The position numbers and the translations under genes were made by a program. DNA of 64,000 nucleotides, from contig JAOTOM010005178.1 of assembly GCA_034440615.1 (NCBI GenBank), positions 1,611,001 to 1,675,000 of the forward strand, given 5' to 3'. Source of the DNA: Ashinkailepas kermadecensis (taxonomy: Eukaryota; Arthropoda; Thecostraca; Neolepadidae). The notes below the pieces were generated by a model that did not search any database, was not told the DNA's origin, and was given only the letters and a program-made list of their open reading frames with translations. This document shows, in pieces, positions 58,685-64,000 of the stretch (position 1 is the stretch's first letter; each line of letters starts with the position of its first letter).

Positions 58685-60692
58685 GTGAGTCGACGCCGGC
58701 GTCCTGCCCGGACAGCGACAACGACCGTGAACGTCGGCTCATATCATGCATGAGTTTCGGGACAAGGGAGGCAGTCGGAGGTCTAAGTCCTGTTAATGTT
58801 TCTCAGGTGGAACTGTTCCACCAGTTCGTGGCGACTCGCACGTTCTCTTTCGTCCTGTGAAGTTTCTCGGTTTTGGTCCAATTATTCGCCTGATACTTCG
58901 ATTGAGATCCGGTTTTGAGAACCAAAATTAACTCATGGTTCTGACGGCCGTTGTGTCCAGGGTGCGAGTTGTCATTCGATGTAACTCAATTCGTTCGGTT
59001 GATTTTTACGAGTTCTCTCTGCCGAAGTTATCCGGCCGTCGACGGTCCCTGCGGAACCATTTCGCGGACTGGCCCGGTTTCATTGTTTCTTTAGCGCTAC
59101 GTCGTTCAATTTTTAAGCCGAGTGTGGTGGCTGTGGCCATCAAGCCCAATGTTTGCTTTATCGAAGCCGCGTCTGGCCAATTCCGGTCCTGCCGTTTCCC
59201 CGAGAGGTGAACGTGCCGGCGCGCCAGTGTGGCTGTCCGGCTCGTCCCCCGAGAGACTGGCGCGCGAGAGAGCACAGACACACACCTGAGCCAGTCGACC
59301 GCCACCAGATCAGCAGTGGGGGCATGCAGATCCAGAGGGCCGGGTGGGCAGTGTGTGCGTGTGTCGGGAGGCGGGAGGCGGGAGGCGGGAGGCGGGAGGC
59401 GGGAGGCGGGAGGCGGGAGGCGGGAGGCGGGAGGCGGGAGGCGGGAGGCGGGAGGCGGGAGGCGGGAGGCGGGAGGCGGGAGGCGGGGGGGGGGGGGGGG
59501 GGGAGCTGGTCGATGTTGTCGGAGACGCGCCGACCGACTGTGCGCGCTGCTAATGGCCCCGGCATGTCAGACTGACGGACTGCACGCTGGTCCAGTGAAC
59601 GTCACACCGTCTCCTGACTACTACAGCACCTAATCGCTCCGGCTGCGGCGCAGGCAGGTCTGTTGCTTCTCGGAGCAGGGGGGGGCAGTAATTGCACCGC
59701 CAGCTCGATGCCCGGGCACCGTGGTGGCGAGGGAGTCTTGAGGGTGTTGCCATGGTAGCACCTGGTGCTCCAGGAGAGGAGGGAGGGGGGGGGGGGAATT
59801 GCGCCGCCCGCACAATGCCCGGTTACCATACTGGCGAGGCAGTCTTGATGATGTTAGCAGGGCAGCAGCTGGTGCTGCAGGCTGCTGCCCTTGAAGTGTT
59901 CCGGTTCTGCACCGGTTACGTGTGGTGGCTTCGTTTTGTCATTGTCGTGCCCCACGTCTTGTATGATGTCAGTCGTTTGTGACGTCGTACGCGCAACGTC
60001 GGCAGCGCATGTTTCGTCTCGTGAATAGCAGCAGCCTTGGATATACACTTACCGCGTTGGTGTTATACCGGCGCTATGTGTTTGGCCCGTCTGACGTCAG
60101 ATCTGTATGCGACGCGGTGTTGAGAAAGAGGCCATTCCTGGATGTTTGTGGACCAAAACTATTATAAACTTCAGATACATGCACTCCATGTGTTGTTACG
60201 CGAAGTGATGCATGTCGGTCGCATTTCATCGTTGCTATATGCCCTCAAATCTGGACAGTTAATAGTCCAGCCTTAGATCCCGTGGAGTATCTGTTCACCC
60301 AGCAAAATTCGGGAATTTCGATGACCAGCTTAGCCAGTCAGTTTGGTAGGAACCGGAATCAGCTAGGGAGAACCGATTTGTTAACAGTTCCAAATTAAGC
60401 TGGCGTATGCTGGGACCATATTCACCTATTAAAAGATATGTTAGGTTATTGCATTATAATTCCGTTAGAGTATATGAAGTGCAACAATTATGATCTCTTG
60501 ATTTTCGAATAGTGTAGCAATTATACTATGATAATGACAGGATAACAAAAATTACACTTCTGACTCAGACCTGAAGAGTAAAAGTATACCACTGATGTGA
60601 CGTCAGACCTGTGTGTATGTGTGTGTGACGTCAGACATATGAGTGTGTGCGGATGTGTGCGTGTGTGTGACCTCAGCGTGACCTGCCGTCAG
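58685..60692 (+). other. MTSS1: mim/MTSS1 intron (2.0 kb)
   Basis: Starts GTGAGT, ends ctgccgtcag. Holds the GGGAGGC array. 58690-59360 and 59505-60595 show no gene; gcaccgccagctcgatgccc-type sequence at 59685-59830 is a diverged ~105-bp duplication. Just before the acceptor, tgacgtcag (60598, 60628), tgacctcag (60667) and tgacctgccgtcag form a short decayed repeat. Confidence 0.88.
59365..59505. repeat. (GGGAGGC)n plus G run
   Basis: About 17 copies of a 7-bp unit followed by about 20 G (59485-59503). A strong G-quadruplex candidate; the G run length may be unreliable. Confidence 0.95.
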
Positions 60693-61095
60693 GTGATCGG
60701 CGACCTGAAGGGCACGGGCGACGCGTGGCGGCTGGGCTCCACACAGGGCTCTACGCAGGGCTCGCCATGCCACAGCTCGTCGCTGGGCTCACGCCAGTCG
60801 TCCGTGTGCTCGGTCAGCAGCATGGCGTCGGGCGGCTCCGTGGAGCCGGCGCCGCCGCCGCCCGGCCGGCCGCGCTCCCTGAGCCACGCGGCCGCCACCG
60901 CCGCCCCCGCCGCCGCCCCCGCCCCCGGCGGCGGTCAGCGCGCGTCCCGCGACTCGGGCTTCACGTCGCAGGACCCGCTGCCGGCGGCGGCGGCGGCCAG
61001 AGCCGACAGATCGGACGGCAGCGCCGACAGCAGCGTCACCGTCACGCCCGCGTCGCCGCCGCCGCACCCGCAGCGGCCACACACCATCTCGTCAG
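60693..61095 (+). CDS. MTSS1: mim/MTSS1 exon, Ser/Pro/Ala-rich linker with DSGxxS motif
   Basis: A 403-bp exon starting in phase 0 after ctgccgtcag. VIGDLKGTGDAWRLG aligns with vertebrate VILDLKGSDYSWSYQ just after the I-BAR domain. It is followed by SLGSRQSSVCSVSSMASGG (vertebrate SRKSSVCSSLNSVNSS), an Ala/Pro-rich tract, RDSGFTSQD (vertebrate HDSGFISQD) and PQRPHTISS. DSGxxS is the form of a beta-TrCP phosphodegron, and a degron of this kind has been reported for vertebrate MTSS1; function here is inferred. The end was set at the first of five donors (61096, 61132, 61168, 61196, 61232), which belong to a 36/28-bp array. Donors 2 and 3 are in frame and would append GEPASEPHTISS once or twice. 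The segment is predicted to be disordered. Confidence 0.88.
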
Positions 61096-61262
61096 GTGAG
61101 CCGGCCTCTGAGCCACACACCATATCGTCAGGTGAGCCGGCCTCTGAGCCACACACCATCTCGTCAGGTGAGCCGGCCACACACCATCTCGTCAGGTGAG
61201 CCGGCCTCTGAGCCACACACCATCTCGTCAGGTGAGGCCGCCGCACACCATCTCGTCAGATG
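61074..61262. repeat. 36/28-bp minisatellite spanning the 5' splice site of exon 60693-61095
   Basis: ccacacaccatctcgtcag|gtgagccggcctctgag recurs with donors at 61096, 61132, 61168, 61196 and 61232 (spacing 36, 36, 28, 36). A sixth copy at 61260 has lost GT (atgagc). The first copy is the exon end. Confidence 0.96.
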
Positions 61263-61961
61263 AGCTGGCGAGTGTTGAGGTTAATTTGGAAACGAATTAA
61301 GGCGATCGAGTGGAGTGAATCCCTGTTTAAGCTCGTCTAGACATATTCGGTTCGGAGTGATTTTTTCGATTGTCAGGGCAAAAAATATTAGCACAAAGTA
61401 ATCATACAACAAGTGAATAGTTATCTAGACACTTCTGGGAAAAGCGTTCCTCTGAATTTCGACGTCCTTCATGTTGGCGTTTGGCACCTTGCTCTTCCAC
61501 TAATCCCTGCGTTTCCCGGCAGACGAACACTGCCCAGTTGTTCTATCATCACTTATATCTATCTTCTTATTCACTTCTTCTATCACTTCTATCATCACGG
61601 ATTTCGTGTTGATGATATTCACGTATGGTGCAGGAACAATTGCGCCTAAAAAAGTATTAATGTCAGGTAAAATGAGGCGAACGAGCTTGTGATATAAAAA
61701 GCGGCACGATCGTATGGCAAATTGGCATAGGAATATGGCGTAAGTTTTTGTTTTTATGTTCTTCCAGTCTCCCAGGTGAGCAAGTCGCAAAGTTAGCCAA
61801 ACTATGCAGAGGACGCAAATGCAAGTGCATTTATCGTTAACGGGAGCAATTGATTGCATTTGTCTACCGTGGAATAATAATTGAAGCAGTGTTGTAGGCA
61901 CTTTTCTTGTCTGCCCAAAGGCCAAGGCTATAGAACACCAGGTAGAACGCTCCGCTTCCCA

Positions 61962-62320
61962 AAAAGGGAGACGCTTGAGAGGACCATCAATTCTATAAAC
62001 TTGAGCCGACCAATCAGCGTTTGACGACCTCCGCCGATCGTGGCAATAGTAAAGGCCGTAGGGCAAAACTTTTGGAAGCTATTATTCATATATATTGTTC
62101 CATTTTTTCGTGCTAATTTCCTACAAAGGCATTCTTGCTACTTTAATCTTGATCTTTAATACTACTTTATCACAATGTCACCGCTAACAGGGGAAACAAT
62201 TTAATATTTGTGTGGATGTCACCGGTTTCGCCGCACCAAAGACAAAATTTGTTTGTTTGCCATTGTCACGACCGACGGAGGTCGTCAAACGCTGATTGGT
62301 CTGCTCAAGCGTCTCCCTCT
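61962..62320. repeat. Inverted repeat (foldback) with CCAAT-box arms
   Basis: The left arm (about 61962-62048) and right arm (about 62256-62320) are inverted copies. The shared core is ggaggtcgtcaaacgctgat followed by tggtc.gctcaag and cgtctccct. The left arm has an extra ~26 bp with a second ctcaag. About 210 bp of AT-rich sequence separates the arms. Each arm contains CCAATCAGCG. Confidence 0.8.
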
Positions 62321-62568
62321 TTGTATTGGACTAAAATGCTGGAGCGCACCCCCTGCCAAAGGCTACCTGATTGGCAGGTGAGTTTTCTGGCGCTACACTT
62401 CTGGCACTGGAAGAAGCTTAGTGGATTAGGAATGCCGTTCGTGGGAAAATTGTCCTGGAGTGGTCCCGGCCAGTTTCTTTCGGCCCGGAGAAGATCCTGA
62501 CATCCCGGGTGCGTTTGTGAAAAGGGTAAATTCCCAGCGGCAGGTGTCAACTCAGATTGAGCGTCTGG

Positions 62569-62572
62569 AAAA
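62569..62572 (-). terminator. Pol III oligo-T terminator of tRNA-Gly
   Basis: AAAA on the + strand, TTTT on the minus strand, immediately 3' of the tRNA discriminator base. Confidence 0.75.
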
Positions 62573-62643
62573 TGCATCGGCCGGGAATCGAACCCGGGCC
62601 GCCCGCGTGGCAGGCGAGCATTCTACCACTGAACCACCGATGC
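62573..62643 (-). tRNA. tRNA-Gly (anticodon GCC)
   Basis: A complete 71-nt cloverleaf on the minus strand. The acceptor arm is GCATCGG paired with CCGATGC plus discriminator A. Box A is TGGTTCAGTGG, the anticodon loop is CTGCCAC with anticodon GCC, and box B is GGTTCGATTCC. It is nearly identical to animal tRNA-Gly(GCC), differing in the acceptor stem by compensated pairs and in a few arm positions. A run of four T (62572-62569 on the minus strand) follows directly, as expected for RNA polymerase III. All stems pair, so it is probably functional. It sits in intron 7 of the mim/MTSS1 gene, on the opposite strand. Confidence 0.96.
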
Positions 62644-63231
62644 CTTGCAGGTTAGCGGAATAAACCGTTCACGGAACCGGACGTGGGGGGGGGGACACAT
62701 TGGGTAGCAGTGGTGTTTGACCTTAATGGTACAATAGTAATGGCAAATCGTTTGGGTCCTTCCCTTTCCTCACGGTGGCCATCGGCAAGACCGCCCTCCT
62801 CGCTCCTGAATGCCAACACGAGACGCGAGCGGCTACTTGACCGGTGCCCTTGATGCCCAAGCCTGGCAAATTGTACTCGGCATTCGCGGGAGACCGTTCC
62901 CAGATTACTTGGTTTGGAGTTGGTCGGCACCGATCATTGGCGAGTCCAGACATTCCACCGGGAGGAGCACTTCTCCGCTGGAGTTCAGCAGGGGCTTGCG
63001 GGCGTCCGATATAATGAGGCAGGAGAATCGCTGCCACAGTCAGCTGTTGTATGCGACGACCACACGGCTGATGCTGAATGTTCCCAAATGTCGGGGCATG
63101 GTCAGAGCTAGCAATGTCGTGGCGGGTGTGGGGACTGGTTCCGTGCGGCCGTAATATATCAGGGTATCCTCTAACAGATAGATGGCCCTCTCCCTTTCCA
63201 ATCTCTGGGAACCGCCTATCATCTTGCGAGG

Positions 63232-63562
63232 GCTCTGACAGCCCAGGGCGCCCTCCACTCAGATAGCCCTTTGCAGTTCAGAAAGCTCTCACCTGGCCCA
63301 AATGACCCTCTTCCGGTCCAGAGGGCCCTCTCCAAGCTCAGAGGACCCTCTTCAAGCTCATAGGGCCATCTTCCACCTCGGAGAGCTTTCTCCCGGCTCA
63401 GGGAGCCCATTTATGGTGGGCCTTCTCCCGGTTCAAGGGGCTCTCGCTGGACTCGGAGGTCCTTCACCAACTCAAAGGGCCCTCTCCTGCTTCAAAGGGT
63501 CCTCTCCTACTTTTAAGGGGCCCTCTCCAAGCTCATCGGGTCATCTTGCAGCTCCAGACCCC
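63232..63562. repeat. ~22-bp degenerate CTC-rich repeat
   Basis: Diverged units such as agggccctctccaagctcag, about 14 copies. Confidence 0.8.
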
Positions 63563-64000
63563 CCCCCCCTCTTCATATCCCCCTCCCGTCTGAGAGGCCC
63601 ATGGGAGACTGCAGCGTTTGTGTTGTGATTTTGTTTGACTTTCATACTTGCCAGCTACCGAGGAATTCTCCACTTTTTTAATGTGGCAGTGTACTTGTAG
63701 CAGATGAAAATACCTACTGTTCTTGGGAGATTTAATGTATTCTTCCTTTATTTTATGACACATGAAGTTAGTGTCCGAAATCCAAAGTTCTCCGATTATG
63801 ATTAGCTAGCGGAGTAAAATTTTGTTTTCAGAAACACAAACTTGTTCCTTCATTTGTGTGGGAGGGGAGATAGTGCCCAGAATCCAGGGAGCTTTACACC
63901 AGGGTGAGGGCCTTCTGCACTCCACCGGACACCAAAAACCTGGGAACCTATCGACCAAGGTCCCCCACACTTTGCCGGAGCAACCGCCATCCCTGGGCAC

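Larger units (their letters stand above)
61096..64000 (+). other. MTSS1: mim/MTSS1 intron, downstream part
   Basis: Starts GTGAGC; its end is outside the window. It holds the donor array, an inverted repeat, the tRNA-Gly gene and a CTC-rich repeat. 61265-61960, 62655-63230 and 63565-64000 contain nothing recognised. 62723-63154 is open on both strands for about 105-114 codons but matches no family known to me. Confidence 0.8.

Noticed and set aside
59153..59633. Gly/Arg-rich reading frames
   Set aside because: Produced by the GGGAGGC array in all frames.
62723..63154. Overlapping ~105-114 codon frames on both strands
   Set aside because: Neither strand matches a family I know, and no splice or start context supports one; left as unknown intronic sequence.

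Overview
The window is a GC-rich, minisatellite-packed animal nuclear sequence. It holds most of the 5' half of one intron-rich gene on the + strand, an orthologue of MTSS1 / missing-in-metastasis (Drosophila mim). Seven coding exons (5451-5524, 26106-26190, 27806-27897, 47275-47414, 53365-53460, 58580-58684, 60693-61095) join in a single consistent reading frame with GT..AG junctions. They encode about 331 residues: the I-BAR (IRSp53/MIM homology) domain from its second part to its end, then the start of the Ser/Pro-rich linker with an RQSSVCSVSS block and a DSGFTSQD motif. The first part of the I-BAR domain lies upstream of the window or was not recognised, and the C-terminal WH2 region lies downstream. 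Gene structure, GC-biased codons, tRNA-derived SINEs, hAT-type MITEs and a CR1/L2-like LINE fit an invertebrate. A crustacean such as a barnacle is my guess, with low confidence.

Layout: 1-1560 is an AT-rich, transposon-like island with a ~500-bp tandem duplication. 1560-5450 is unique GC-rich sequence plus GTTGT and TGTGAC satellites. 5451-61095 is the mim/MTSS1 gene. 61096-64000 is intron 7, with an inverted repeat and a complete tRNA-Gly(GCC) gene on the minus strand. The introns (1.6 to 20.6 kb) consist largely of unrelated minisatellite arrays with 20-100 bp units, microsatellites and homopolymers. Between them lie a SINE with a perfect 13-bp target duplication, a second SINE, three copies of one hAT-like MITE family with 8-bp target duplications, a foldback element, and a 5'-truncated dead LINE.

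The most striking observation is that the minisatellites are not only inside introns. At least five exon-intron junctions of this gene (donors of the exons at 5451, 47275, 53365 and 60693, and the acceptor of the exon at 58580) are themselves the first or last unit of a tandem array. The repeat unit contains the end of the exon, the splice site and the start of the intron. Three more junctions look like degenerate versions. This creates ladders of 3 to 16 duplicate splice sites. In two cases (30-bp and 36-bp units) neighbouring donors are in frame, so alternative donor choice would add 10- or 12-residue blocks to the protein. No viral genes, toxins or CRISPR arrays are present. Almost all long open frames in the window are artefacts of stop-free repeats.
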